From contig URBG01000009.1 of the NCBI GenBank assembly GCA_900546055.1, positions 1 through 50,400 on the forward strand: a stretch of 50,400 bases of DNA, in the 5' to 3' direction. Position numbers and translations under genes: made by a program. Shown here one piece after another: positions 40,399 to 48,878 of the stretch. Origin of the DNA: an uncultured Mycoplasmatota bacterium. GTDB lineage: Bacteria; Bacillota_I; Bacilli_A; RF39; UBA660. How positions within the stretch are numbered: position 1 is the first letter of the stretch; every line of letters starts with the position of its first letter. The notes beneath the pieces are model-generated. The model was not told where the DNA came from. It ran no database searches and saw nothing but the letters and a program-made list of their open reading frames with translations.

Positions 40399-42720
40399 AT
40401 GAAATTAAAATTTACTGCAGATTCAAAAGACTGGATTATGTTTGGCGTATATGCCGTTGTTTTACTGTACTTTGTTGCAATAGCAGTACTAAATATTGCC
40501 CAATTCGCAGCCGGTGATATTGATCACCCATTTCATGGATTTAATCCATTTCCAGCTTTTGGCAAGAACTTTTTAGGAATAACTTTGACTTTATACGTTG
40601 TTGCCCTAGTTGCCAGCGTTTTAAGCGTCTCTGACCGCTTTTTTGACGTCGAAAAGGGGCTTGGTATATCTACTACTAAAAAGAAGGAAAAAGGCTACTC
40701 AAAATGGCTAGAAGAGAAAGAGTTTAAAAAAGCTCGTGGCATTGAAATGGTGCTAGTTAATTCCGAAACTGCTGAAGCTGGTGGTATTCCATTAATGAAT
40801 GATGGAAAACATATGTGGGTAGATAATGGTGAAGGGCATAGTATCGTTATGGGTTCATCGGGTAGTGGTAAAACTCAAATGATAGTTTTACCAATGGTTA
40901 AATCACTTGCTAAACACGATGAATCAATGATTATAACCGACCCAAAAGGTGAAATTTATGAACAAACCTCTAATATGCTTAGAGAAAGAGGATATAATGT
41001 TGTCCTTTTAAACTTCCGTAACCCTCAGCGTGGTAGTGGATGGAATCCATTACATTTACCTTATCAATATTATAAAGAAGGAAATAGTGATAAAGCTAAC
41101 GAGCTAGTAGATGACTTAGCTGTAAATATTTTATATGAACAAAATGCTAATAACCAAGATCCATTCTGGGAAAAAACGTCGGCTGACTATTTTTCAGGTT
41201 TATGTTTAGCCCTTTTCGAAGATGCTAAAGAAGATGAAATCAATTTAAATAGTGTTAACCTATTTACTACAGTTGGTGAAGAAAAATGTGGACCAAATAC
41301 AACATATGTTAATGAATATTTTAATACAAAAGATCCTGCTTCGCCAGCGTACGTTAGTGCATCATCTACTTTAATCGCCCCAAGTGACACTAAAGGTAGC
41401 ATCCTATCAGTGTTCAAACAGAAATTAAGACTATTTGCCTCAAGAGAAAACATGTCAGAAATGCTTTCACATAGTGACTTTGAATTGTCTGATATTGGTA
41501 AAAGAAAAACCGCCGTATTTATCGTTATTCAAGATGAAAAAACTACTTATCATTCATTAGTTACTATTTTCGTTAAACAGTGTTACGAGACATTAGTTGA
41601 CTATGCTCAAAAATGTGGCGGAAAACTTCCATACCGTACCAACTTTATCCTAGATGAGTTTGCTAATATGCCACCACTAAAAGACGTTGAAACAATGGTA
41701 TCAGCTGCTCGAAGCCGTAATATGCGTTTTACCTTTATCATCCAAAACTTCGCTCAACTATCTGAAGTTTATGGTAAAAACAAAGGTGACACCATTAAAG
41801 GTAACTGCCAAAATATTATTTATTTAATTAGTACTGAATTAGAAGCTTTAAAAGAAATCAGTACAATGTGTGGTGAAATAAAAGTTAAAAGCGGAAAAGG
41901 TGATAAAGAAAAAGAAGAAACTAGACCTCTTATTACCGTTAGTGATCTTCAAAAGATGCCACTTGGTGAAATCGTTTTACTGCGTACACGTTTAGATCCA
42001 TTTAAAACAAAATTAAAATTCGACTATCAAATGGAATGGCCACCACTATATAAATCACAATCATCTACTGAAGCTAAGTATCCAGATAGGCCAAAAGAAC
42101 CAATTCATATTTTTGATTTAAAAGGATACGTTAATAAGAAAAAAGAAGAAAGAATTAATCAAATAATCAGTGGTAATATGGGTAAAACACCAGGGCACCA
42201 GGCACCTAGACCAAACCCTAATATGCCAGTTATGCCAACTGCTCAGCAACCAAGGCCAGCTAGTGGTCGTAAACCAGGAAATGTTGATGTTGAAGCTTTA
42301 GTTAAACGTATCGATGCTAGAATAGCTGAACTAGAAGCAGAAGAACAAAAACAAAAAGCTGAATTAAACACTAAAACAAAAGGCGGTAGTACTCCAACTA
42401 TACCAGAGCCTGCTAAAGCAGCCGCTCCAGCAAAAATGCCAAACATTACATCAGTTAATAATGTATTTGAAGTAAAAGAGGCGGTTAAGACTCCTGTTTT
42501 GCCAGCAGCTCCAAAGACAAAACATAACATTTCCAAACATGATTTAGCTTCTAAAATTACTAATAAAGTAAATGAAACAGCTAAACATCAAACAGCTAAA
42601 GAAGAGGTAAAAAAAGAAGTAGTTCAAACTAGTAATAAAGCCTCAGAGTCAAAAAGACAGGACTATGTTACCGATGACCAGTTCTTTGATGATTTCTTTG
42701 CTGATGATGACGAAATTTAA
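40399..42720 (+). CDS. virD4: VirD4/TraG-type coupling ATPase
   Basis: The 773-residue protein has two N-terminal membrane helices (about 10-35 and 55-78) and a large cytoplasmic ATPase. Walker A is GSSGSGKT at residues 152-159 (Lys158). I-I-T-D-P-K-G-E-I-Y, the W-N-P-L motif and the Walker B-type F-I-L-D-E-F-A-N-M complete the TraG/VirD4 signature. Coupling proteins select substrates (DNA-relaxase complexes or proteins) for the secretion channel. The last 180 residues are Pro/Ala/Lys-rich and end in a highly acidic tail, probably disordered and perhaps used in substrate choice. No relaxase gene is nearby, so a protein substrate is plausible. Confidence 0.94.
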   Translation: MKLKFTADSKDWIMFGVYAVVLLYFVAIAVLNIAQFAAGDIDHPFHGFNPFPAFGKNFLGITLTLYVVALVASVLSVSDRFFDVEKGLGISTTKKKEKGYSKWLEEKEFKKARGIEMVLVNSETAEAGGIPLMNDGKHMWVDNGEGHSIVMGSSGSGKTQMIVLPMVKSLAKHDESMIITDPKGEIYEQTSNMLRERGYNVVLLNFRNPQRGSGWNPLHLPYQYYKEGNSDKANELVDDLAVNILYEQNANNQDPFWEKTSADYFSGLCLALFEDAKEDEINLNSVNLFTTVGEEKCGPNTTYVNEYFNTKDPASPAYVSASSTLIAPSDTKGSILSVFKQKLRLFASRENMSEMLSHSDFELSDIGKRKTAVFIVIQDEKTTYHSLVTIFVKQCYETLVDYAQKCGGKLPYRTNFILDEFANMPPLKDVETMVSAARSRNMRFTFIIQNFAQLSEVYGKNKGDTIKGNCQNIIYLISTELEALKEISTMCGEIKVKSGKGDKEKEETRPLITVSDLQKMPLGEIVLLRTRLDPFKTKLKFDYQMEWPPLYKSQSSTEAKYPDRPKEPIHIFDLKGYVNKKKEERINQIISGNMGKTPGHQAPRPNPNMPVMPTAQQPRPASGRKPGNVDVEALVKRIDARIAELEAEEQKQKAELNTKTKGGSTPTIPEPAKAAAPAKMPNITSVNNVFEVKEAVKTPVLPAAPKTKHNISKHDLASKITNKVNETAKHQTAKEEVKKEVVQTSNKASESKRQDYVTDDQFFDDFFADDDEI

Positions 42721-42747
42721 AAATAAGACTAAAAAGTCTTATTTTTT
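42721..42747 (+). terminator. Terminator of virD4
   Basis: AAATAAGACT and AGTCTTATTT form a perfect stem with an A-rich loop, followed by TTTT. It marks the end of the secretion locus. Confidence 0.88.
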
Positions 42748-42807
42748 CTATGCCAAAACCGCTATTTAAAATCACCCCTTTCATATACTGTATTAGAGGT
42801 GATGATT

Positions 42808-43089
42808 TTGAACATTTCAGTAACCGATTTACTAAAACTAAATAATCCTAATATAATCGATATCAGAAGCATCGAAAATTATAATAGTAATCATATTCCT
42901 GGTGCTAAAAATATTTCATATAATGATTTAATTATAAAGCCAGATAAATACTTAAATAAAACTGATAACTATTATATTTATTGCAAACAAGGTCAAACAT
43001 CTAAAGGCCTTTGTCAAATTCTCCAAAGACAAGGATATCGCGCTTATAACGTAATAGGCGGCTATGAAGCATGGATTTTAAATGGTTAA
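42808..43089 (+). CDS. Rhodanese-like single-domain protein
   Basis: A small rhodanese domain with the entry motif I-I-D-I-R-S, the H-I-P-G-A-K-N-I block and the active-site loop Y-C-K-Q-G-Q-T-S, whose cysteine would carry persulfide sulfur. The C-terminal N-V-I-G-G-Y-E-A-W is typical. I place the start at the TTG 42808, which follows the AGAGGTGAT site (42796-42804); the in-frame GTG and ATG at 42799 and 42802 lie within that site. It is a monocistronic gene with its own terminator. Its sulfur acceptor is not evident from context. Confidence 0.85.
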   Translation: MNISVTDLLKLNNPNIIDIRSIENYNSNHIPGAKNISYNDLIIKPDKYLNKTDNYYIYCKQGQTSKGLCQILQRQGYRAYNVIGGYEAWILNG

Positions 43090-43114
43090 AGCTATGAAAA
43101 ACATAGCTTTTTTT
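43088..43114 (+). terminator. Terminator of the rhodanese gene
   Basis: AAAGCTATG and CATAGCTTT pair around an AAAAA loop, followed by TTTTC. Confidence 0.88.
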
Positions 43115-43178
43115 CATATGCCACGAATAACGGCACTCCATCAAGGCCAAAATATGGGAGAATTATAATGGTGGTAGT

Positions 43179-43436
43179 ATGAGATTTGAAAGAGAAAATG
43201 AAAATTATGTTTATGATTTTGTTGGTAAAAACATTAGAAAGTATCGAAAGCAAAAGGGCTGGACTCAAAGACAGCTAGCTGAAGCGACACATTATTCAAA
43301 GCAATTCATTTCCAATATCGAAAACAATGCCCATCAAACTTTTTCTTTAGGGACGTTGTGGAAGATAGCTTTAGTATTAGATGTTGATATGTCTGAACTT
43401 TGCAAAGAAGATAAACCTGAAGAAATTTTCTTCTGA
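43179..43436 (+). CDS. XRE-family transcription regulator
   Basis: The 85-residue protein is essentially one helix-turn-helix domain (about 15-75): N-I-R-K-Y-R-K-Q-K-G-W-T-Q-R-Q-L-A, Q-F-I-S-N-I-E-N and the D-V-D-M-S-E-L end are typical of the Cro/CI (XRE) family. It has a GGTGG ribosome site. A TATAAT lies only ten bases upstream of the start, too near to be an ordinary promoter for a message with that ribosome site. Targets are unknown; it is the gene nearest to the end of the secretion locus that could control it. Confidence 0.88.
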   Translation: MRFERENENYVYDFVGKNIRKYRKQKGWTQRQLAEATHYSKQFISNIENNAHQTFSLGTLWKIALVLDVDMSELCKEDKPEEIFF

Positions 43437-43444
43437 ATGTAATT

Positions 43445-43474
43445 AAATATAAGCGATAATGCTTGTATTTTTTT
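43445..43474 (+). terminator. Terminator of the XRE gene
   Basis: AAATATAAGC and GCTTGTATTT form a 10-base stem with one T-G wobble, followed by TTTT. Confidence 0.85.
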
Positions 43475-43495
43475 AACCCCGAATTCCATAAAAGC

Positions 43496-43524
43496 TTGAA
43501 TCTAAAGCATATATAAGATATAAT
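43496..43524 (+). promoter_or_regulatory. Promoter of rmuC
   Basis: TTGAAT (43496-43501), a 17-base spacer and TATAAT (43519-43524), 24 bases before the rmuC start. Confidence 0.8.
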
Positions 43525-43548
43525 GAATAAAGATAGGACGGCGAGAAA

Positions 43549-44613
43549 ATGGAGTACATAATAATAGGTTTACTAGTCATAATATTAATAATTAGTGTTA
43601 TTGCTTTAAGTAAAAACGTCAATGAATCTAATATTACTGAAAGGCTTGGAAAGTTAGAGACAGAAGTTGTTAAAGAATTAGGCGATTTTCAAAGCAAACT
43701 TACCCAAAACACTAATGATAATTTTAATACCTTAAATGAAAAAATGGAAAAAAGATTAAATCAGATTAATGATAAAGTCAACGAAAGATTGGATCAAAAC
43801 TTTGAGAGAACCAATAAAACTTTTACTTCTGTTTTAGAAAGATTGTCTAAAATAGATGAAGCCCAAAAGAAAATTGATAATTTATCAAATGATATTGTTT
43901 CCTTGCAAACAGTATTAACTGACAAAAAAACTAGGGGTATCTTTGGCGAAGTTAATTTGAAACATATTTTAGAAAATGTCTTTGGCCCTAATAATGACCG
44001 AGTTTATCGCCTGCAGTATACTTTAAGCAATAGTAGTATTGCCGATAGTGTCGTTTTTGCCCCAGAACCATTAGGATTAATTGCTATTGACTCAAAATTT
44101 CCTTTAGAAAATTATCAAGCAATGGTCGATAAGAAAAACATCCATCGTCTTGAATCAGAAAAATTATTCAAAACAGACATGAAAAAACATATCGATGCTA
44201 TTGCAAACAAATATATTATTCCAGGAGAAACCGCTGATCAAGCAATACTTTTCCTTCCAGCTGAAGCCATTTTCGCCGAAGTTAATGCTTATCATCAAGA
44301 TATAATGGATTACGCTTACAAAAAAAGAGTTTGGATTGCTGGGCCCACAACATTAATGAGTACATTAACAACTTTACAAATTATCATGAAAAATATTGAA
44401 AGAGATAAATATACTAAAGTGATACATCAAGAATTAAAACTTCTAGATGAAGAATTTAAAAGATATAAAGATAGATGGGATAAACTATCAAGGAGTATTG
44501 ATACTGTTAGTAAAGATGTTAAAGACATCCATACGACAACCGATAAAATCACCAAACGCTTTAATTCAATTAATCAAGTAGAAATGGAGACCCTTACACA
44601 TGAAGAAGATTAA
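43549..44613 (+). CDS. rmuC: RmuC-family DNA recombination protein
   Basis: The 354-residue protein has an N-terminal membrane helix (about 2-19), a long coiled coil (about 25-125) and the RmuC core. The core begins at G-I-F-G-E-V-N-L-K-H-I near residue 127, continues through A-I-D-S-K-F-P-L and F-L-P-A-E-A-I-F-A-E, and ends with V-W-I-A-G-P-T-T-L. RmuC limits inversions at short inverted repeats in E. coli and is thought to be a nuclease-like protein. Its end overlaps the next gene by 14 bases. Confidence 0.92.
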   Translation: MEYIIIGLLVIILIISVIALSKNVNESNITERLGKLETEVVKELGDFQSKLTQNTNDNFNTLNEKMEKRLNQINDKVNERLDQNFERTNKTFTSVLERLSKIDEAQKKIDNLSNDIVSLQTVLTDKKTRGIFGEVNLKHILENVFGPNNDRVYRLQYTLSNSSIADSVVFAPEPLGLIAIDSKFPLENYQAMVDKKNIHRLESEKLFKTDMKKHIDAIANKYIIPGETADQAILFLPAEAIFAEVNAYHQDIMDYAYKKRVWIAGPTTLMSTLTTLQIIMKNIERDKYTKVIHQELKLLDEEFKRYKDRWDKLSRSIDTVSKDVKDIHTTTDKITKRFNSINQVEMETLTHEED

Positions 44614-45157
44614 CATATTATTAATGATCGCCGTTATCATATGTGCTTTGTTTACAATCGTTGGCGAATTAGATAAAGGACCAGTTATTATCCTAAAAGA
44701 TTCAAGTATTATATTAACTGTAACCTTACCATATATTTTTCAAAAAGTTTTTAAAACCAAATTAGCGGAAGGTTTCACACTTATTTGGATTATCTTTATT
44801 TTCATGGCTCACTATTTAGGTGTAATAGTAGAATGCTATAACACTTGGCCAGGATTTGATAAAGTTACCCACACTATTTCTGGAGTTTTAACAGCTTATA
44901 TTGCCATGCTTATTTTAGAACATAAAAAAGTAAAAGGCATATTTTTCAATATCTTATTTATCGTTTCTTTCACTTGGCTATGTGCCGGAATGTGGGAAAC
45001 ATTCGAATTTACATGTAATGCATTATTCGGTGGCGATGCTCAAAAAGTCATCGAAACAGGTGTTGACGATACTATGTGGGATATGATAGTTGCCTTTATT
45101 GGCTCAATTTGTTTCAGCATTTGGTATGTTATAACTAGTAAAAAATTGAAAAAATAA
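44600..45157 (+). CDS. YjdF/DUF2238-like membrane protein
   Basis: A 185-residue protein with five to six membrane helices. The conserved-looking segments F-D-K-V-T-H-T-I-S-G-V, M-W-E-T-F-E-F and V-D-D-T-M-W-D-M-I resemble the YjdF/DUF2238 family of inner-membrane proteins, in which such His, Glu and Asp residues lie in the membrane core. The activity of that family is not known. It is coupled to rmuC by a 14-base overlap, and its GGAG ribosome site lies inside rmuC. A terminator follows. Confidence 0.7.
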   Translation: MKKINILLMIAVIICALFTIVGELDKGPVIILKDSSIILTVTLPYIFQKVFKTKLAEGFTLIWIIFIFMAHYLGVIVECYNTWPGFDKVTHTISGVLTAYIAMLILEHKKVKGIFFNILFIVSFTWLCAGMWETFEFTCNALFGGDAQKVIETGVDDTMWDMIVAFIGSICFSIWYVITSKKLKK

Positions 45158-45164
45158 TTAAAGG

Positions 45165-45195
45165 AAGTTGTTTTGACGTATCAAAATAACTTTTT
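45165..45195 (+). terminator. Terminator
   Basis: AAGTTGTTTTGA and TCAAAATAACTT form a 12-base stem with one wobble around a 4-base loop, followed by TTT. Confidence 0.85.
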
Positions 45196-45260
45196 ATATA
45201 TAAAAATGTCAAATAAAAGTTAAAATTCAATATTTACTATATTTTTAAAGGCTTTTGCCT

Positions 45261-45266
45261 TATAAT
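45261..45266 (+). promoter_or_regulatory. Possible -10 box of rnr
   Basis: TATAAT lies 19 bases before the rnr start. No convincing -35 box is present. A short AAAGGC/GCCTT hairpin just upstream covers that region. Confidence 0.4.
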
Positions 45267-45285
45267 AATAAATAGAGGTGGAAAA

Positions 45286-47409
45286 ATGGAAGAAAAGATT
45301 TTATCCATAATTGAAGGCCAAAATAAAGCCATCACTTATGAAGAAATTCAAGATAAATTAACAGAAGAAGAAAAAGATGAACTAGGTAAAGTTCTAATAG
45401 AACTTCAAAAGACTCTAAAAATTAGAGTTACTAATAAAGGAAAATATGAAAAGTTTCACGATAAAAAGCAAAAACTAGGTACTTTAATTGCCAACCCAAA
45501 GGGTTTTGGCTTTGTTGTCGTCGATGGCGAAGACGAAGACTATTATATAGCTAGAAATAACATGAATGGAGCTATAAATGGCGATACAGTTGTTATCAAT
45601 GTTATTGATGAACTAAAACATGAAGCGGTTATTAAACATGTTAATGAACGTAATTTAAAGGATCTTTTAGTTGGAGAATTTTATATTAAAGATAATAAAA
45701 ACTTTATCGATTTGGAAGATGATAAATTAAATATTATTATTGAAATAGACCCAGAAAAAACAAAAGGTGCTGTTCCTGGACATAAAGTCGTAGTTAAAAT
45801 CGATAATGTAATTGAAAAAACCAATTACTACCAAGGTGAAGTAGTTAGAATCATTGGCCACAAAGATGATGCTGGTGTTGATATTCTAACAATCGCCGCT
45901 AAATATAATATAATTGATATTTTCCCTGAAGAAGTAGAAAAAGAACTTGAAACAATTCCAACGGAAGTTAAGCCAGAGGAATATCAAGGAAGAAGAGATT
46001 TAAGAGAAGAAATTATCTTTACAATTGATGGTGATGATACTAAAGATATTGATGATGCTGTCAGTATTGAAGTTTTAAAGAATGGAAATTATGAATTGGG
46101 TGTTCACATTGCTGACGTATCACATTATGTTAAAGATGGTACTGCGCTGTATGATGAAGCTTATAATCGTGGTACGAGTTCTTACTTAGCTGATAGAGTT
46201 ATCCCTATGTTACCACATCAACTTTCTAATGGTATTTGCTCATTAAATCCTAATGTTGACCGTTTAGCGATATCTTGCGTCATGGAAATCGATCAAAAAG
46301 GAAATATTGTCGGTAGTGATATTTTTGAAAGTGTTATTAAGTCACGTAAACAAATGACTTATAAAAATGTTAATAAGATTATTGAGGAAGATATTATACC
46401 TGAGGGATATGAAGAATACTCAGACAAATTAAAACAAATGCATGATTTAGCGAAGATTTTAAGAAAAGCCAAAGTTACAAAAGGCTATATTGATTTTGGA
46501 ACCGAAGAACCAAAAATTATTGTTGATGAAAATGGCAAAGCTATCGATGTTCAAAAACGTGTTCGTGGTGAAGGTGAAAAATTAATCGAAGACTTTATGA
46601 TTGCTGCTAATGAAGCCGTGGCAACCACTATTTTCTATATGGAACTTCCATTTATTTATCGTGTTCATGGAAATCCCGATGAAGAAAAAATTCAAAACTT
46701 CTTAAGATTTATTGGTGTTTTAGGATATAAAGTAAACGCTAATTTAAAAAATGTAACTTCGAAAACCGTTCAAGGAATTTTGGATCAATTAAAAGATAAA
46801 GAAGAATATCCAATTCTTTCCTCAATGCTTTTAAGAAGTATGCAAAAAGCAATATATGATGTTACTAACATTGGTCACTTTGGACTTGCTAGTAAATGTT
46901 ATACCCATTTTACTTCACCAATTAGAAGGTTCCCTGACTTAAACGTACATCGTTTACTTCGAACCTATTTATTCAAACATAGTATCAATAATGATACAAT
47001 TAATTATTTCAATAATACTTTGCCACAAATTACTAAACAATCATCAGAAAGAGAAAGAGCTGCCATAGAATGTGAACGTGATGTTACCGATATGAAAATG
47101 GCCGAATACATGCAAGCACATATTGGTGAAGTATATACAGGTGTTATTGATACTGTAACAACCTATGGACTTTATGTTGAACTTCCAAATATGGTAGAAG
47201 GTATGATTAAAATTGATGATTTAACCGATGATTACTATATTTATCAAGAATCAACATTCAGTTTGATTGGCAAACGTACTAAAAAACGTTATATGCTAGG
47301 AAACAAAGTTGAAGTTGTTGTCGATAGCGTTAATAAAGACAAAGGATTAATTAATTTCAAACTAGCAAAAAAGGGTGATAAGAATGGAAATAAACAACCG
47401 CAAAGCTAA
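45286..47409 (+). CDS. rnr: Ribonuclease R
   Basis: RNase R is a processive 3'-to-5' exoribonuclease that degrades structured RNA and, with tmRNA and SmpB, faulty messages. The 707-residue protein has an N-terminal helical part, cold-shock domains, and the RNB catalytic domain with D-G-D-D-T-K-D-I-D-D-A at about residues 248-258, whose aspartates bind the catalytic metal. A C-terminal S1 domain (about 620-690) contains Y-T-G-V-I-D-T-V-T-T-Y-G-L. The start follows AGAGGTGG. Its last 26 bases overlap smpB. Confidence 0.96.
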   Translation: MEEKILSIIEGQNKAITYEEIQDKLTEEEKDELGKVLIELQKTLKIRVTNKGKYEKFHDKKQKLGTLIANPKGFGFVVVDGEDEDYYIARNNMNGAINGDTVVINVIDELKHEAVIKHVNERNLKDLLVGEFYIKDNKNFIDLEDDKLNIIIEIDPEKTKGAVPGHKVVVKIDNVIEKTNYYQGEVVRIIGHKDDAGVDILTIAAKYNIIDIFPEEVEKELETIPTEVKPEEYQGRRDLREEIIFTIDGDDTKDIDDAVSIEVLKNGNYELGVHIADVSHYVKDGTALYDEAYNRGTSSYLADRVIPMLPHQLSNGICSLNPNVDRLAISCVMEIDQKGNIVGSDIFESVIKSRKQMTYKNVNKIIEEDIIPEGYEEYSDKLKQMHDLAKILRKAKVTKGYIDFGTEEPKIIVDENGKAIDVQKRVRGEGEKLIEDFMIAANEAVATTIFYMELPFIYRVHGNPDEEKIQNFLRFIGVLGYKVNANLKNVTSKTVQGILDQLKDKEEYPILSSMLLRSMQKAIYDVTNIGHFGLASKCYTHFTSPIRRFPDLNVHRLLRTYLFKHSINNDTINYFNNTLPQITKQSSERERAAIECERDVTDMKMAEYMQAHIGEVYTGVIDTVTTYGLYVELPNMVEGMIKIDDLTDDYYIYQESTFSLIGKRTKKRYMLGNKVEVVVDSVNKDKGLINFKLAKKGDKNGNKQPQS

Positions 47410-47818
47410 ATATGATTACCAAATATTTGAAACGATTGAAGCTGGTATTGTTTTAACAGGAACTGAGATAAAATCAATTAGACAAGGTAAAGCCAATTTA
47501 AAAGATAGCTATGCAACAATTAAAAATGGTGAAGCTGTAATTATAAATATGCATATCAGCCCTTACGAACAAGGAAATATTTTTAACCATGAAGAAACAA
47601 GGACTAGAAAACTTCTGCTTCATAAAAAAGAAATATTAAAACTAAATGATAAAATCAAAATAGAAGGTTATACATTAGTTCCTCTAAAACTTTATTTCAA
47701 AAAAAATAAAGCCAAAATCCTTTTAGGTGTTGCGAAAGGAAAAAAAACATACGATAAAAGAGAGACTATAAAACAAAGAGACATTGAAAGAGATATTAAA
47801 GCCAGATTAAAATACTAA
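47384..47818 (+). CDS. smpB: SsrA-binding protein
   Basis: SmpB binds tmRNA and brings it to stalled ribosomes. The 144-residue protein shows the family blocks Y-x-I-F-E-T-I-E-A-G-I-V-L-T-G-T-E-I-K-S-I-R near the start, K-D-S-Y-A, I-S-P-Y-E-Q-G-N, and a basic C-terminal tail (K-R-E-T-I-K-Q-R-D). I use the ATG at 47384, which follows AAGGGTGAT; the GTG at 47375 lies inside that site. The gene overlaps rnr by 26 bases and is followed at once by ssrA, a complete trans-translation cluster. Confidence 0.96.
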   Translation: MEINNRKAKYDYQIFETIEAGIVLTGTEIKSIRQGKANLKDSYATIKNGEAVIINMHISPYEQGNIFNHEETRTRKLLLHKKEILKLNDKIKIEGYTLVPLKLYFKKNKAKILLGVAKGKKTYDKRETIKQRDIERDIKARLKY

Positions 47819-47820
47819 TC

Positions 47821-47849
47821 TTTACACAAATGTAAGAAAATGTTATAAT
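47821..47849 (+). promoter_or_regulatory. Promoter of ssrA
   Basis: TTTACA (47821-47826), a 17-base spacer and TGTTATAAT with the -10 at 47844-47849, 12 bases before the tmRNA 5' end. Confidence 0.8.
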
Positions 47850-47860
47850 ATCTCTTACAT

Positions 47861-48227
47861 GGGGCCGCTTTGGTTTCGACAGGTATATGGAGATTAAAAT
47901 TGCAAGTCGAGGGCACTCGTTAAATGCACAGTTAAATATAACTGGAAAATCTGAAAAAGGTGCTTTTGGTAGCGCCAATTTAGCTTTCGCCTAAAAGAAA
48001 AAGCGAAGCTGCTCTTGTTTGTTCCTCTCCCATGGGAATTTGCAAGGGCTCAAATTTAATGGGATATATTATTGCCTTGCCTAAAGACAATAACGAACTT
48101 AATAGGCTTACTAATAAATTAGTTGTTAGCTACTGTATTTATTAGGACACTTCTTAGCTAACTAAACTTGTAGAGATTTTCTTTGAAGTATATTTGGACA
48201 GGAGTTCGATTCTCCTCGGCTCCACCA
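47861..48227 (+). ncRNA. ssrA: Transfer-messenger RNA (tmRNA)
   Basis: The 5' end GGGGCCG pairs with CGGCTCC before the encoded ACCA at the 3' end, with one G-T wobble, and T-stem and T-loop sequences (GGAGTTCGATTCTCC) are present. The internal reading frame ends with TTA GCT TTC GCC TAA at 47980-47994. It encodes the tag GKSEKGAFGSANLAFA, possibly preceded by a Thr codon as the resume codon. The tag ends in L-A-F-A instead of the usual A-L-A-A. It lies directly downstream of smpB. Confidence 0.93.
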
Positions 48228-48237
48228 ATATAAAAAT

Positions 48238-48262
48238 AACCCTTGAAATTCAAGGGTTTTAA
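48238..48262 (+). terminator. Terminator of ssrA
   Basis: AACCCTTG and CAAGGGTT pair around an AAATT loop, followed by TTAAT. Confidence 0.75.
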
Positions 48263-48298
48263 TATGATAAAATAGAAAACGATTCTTATTTATAAATA

Positions 48299-48649
48299 TT
48301 ATTTCCGATAAAATAAAAATTTTCGAATAATAAAAACACCTGCAACCCAAAAAGGTATAGAAAATAATAACATATAATAATTATTGTCTTTAATAACTAG
48401 ATAACACAAAAATATTAAACAGCCAAACCAAAAAATTATAAAACTTATTACAAATAATTTATCAAAAGCGCTAGCGTATTTTCTCTTACCCAGCAATAAA
48501 CACACATTTTTTCCAATCGAAGAAATTCCGCAGACAATAAAAGGTATTAACATTATTCTTATTAAATTCGAATTCCACCAAAATAAGTAGAATAATATTA
48601 ATACAATAATAATACCTTTCACGATTTTACCTATAAGAATATTTTTCAT
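48299..48649 (-). CDS. Small membrane protein
   Basis: A 116-residue protein with about four hydrophobic helices (roughly 8-23, 29-45, 63-84 and 90-109) and basic loops (G-K-R-K-Y-A). No family is recognised. It is on the strand opposite to ssrA and ends shortly after the ssrA terminator. An extended -10 element lies upstream on the minus strand. The ribosome site is poor. Confidence 0.6.
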   Translation of the reverse strand: MKNILIGKIVKGIIIVLILFYLFWWNSNLIRIMLIPFIVCGISSIGKNVCLLLGKRKYASAFDKLFVISFIIFWFGCLIFLCYLVIKDNNYYMLLFSIPFWVAGVFIIRKFLFYRK

Positions 48650-48692
48650 TTTACATTTTCTCGCTTTCCAATTAGTATTAATAGTTTAATTG

Positions 48693-48701
48693 ATTATAAC
48701 A
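48693..48701 (-). promoter_or_regulatory. Extended -10 promoter, minus strand
   Basis: On the minus strand TGTTATAAT stands 44 bases before the start of the small membrane protein gene. No -35 box is evident. Confidence 0.45.
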
Positions 48702-48778
48702 TTTTTCATTTAAAAAAACTATTAAGCATGTTGTAAATGTAGTATATTTTTTAAAATATTAAAAATGTTATATTAAAG

Positions 48779-48835
48779 TGTCAAAATTCCAGTCCAAAAT
48801 GGTAGATTTCGCGGGCCAAAAAGTTAAAATGGTAA
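48779..48835. other. Possible insertion-sequence end remnant
   Basis: A patch that differs from the surrounding AT-only DNA. It opens with TGTCAAAATTCCAG and holds two related blocks (AATTCCAGTCCAAAATGG and ATTTCGCGGGCCAAAAAG), similar in style to the multiple terminal repeats of IS21-like elements. No transposase is present. The resemblance is from memory and weak. Confidence 0.25.
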
Positions 48836-48878
48836 TAGGTATAAAGCGCTTAATATCGAATATGAAAGGAAAGATAGT

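Noticed and set aside
43164..43169. TATAAT as promoter of the XRE gene at 43179
   Set aside because: It would start transcription about three bases before the ATG, leaving the GGTGG site outside the message, and no -35 box is present.
9699..48298. tRNA or tmRNA 3' ends as attachment sites
   Set aside because: I saw no second copy of the tRNA-Leu, tRNA-Gln or tmRNA 3' end in the window and no integrase gene.
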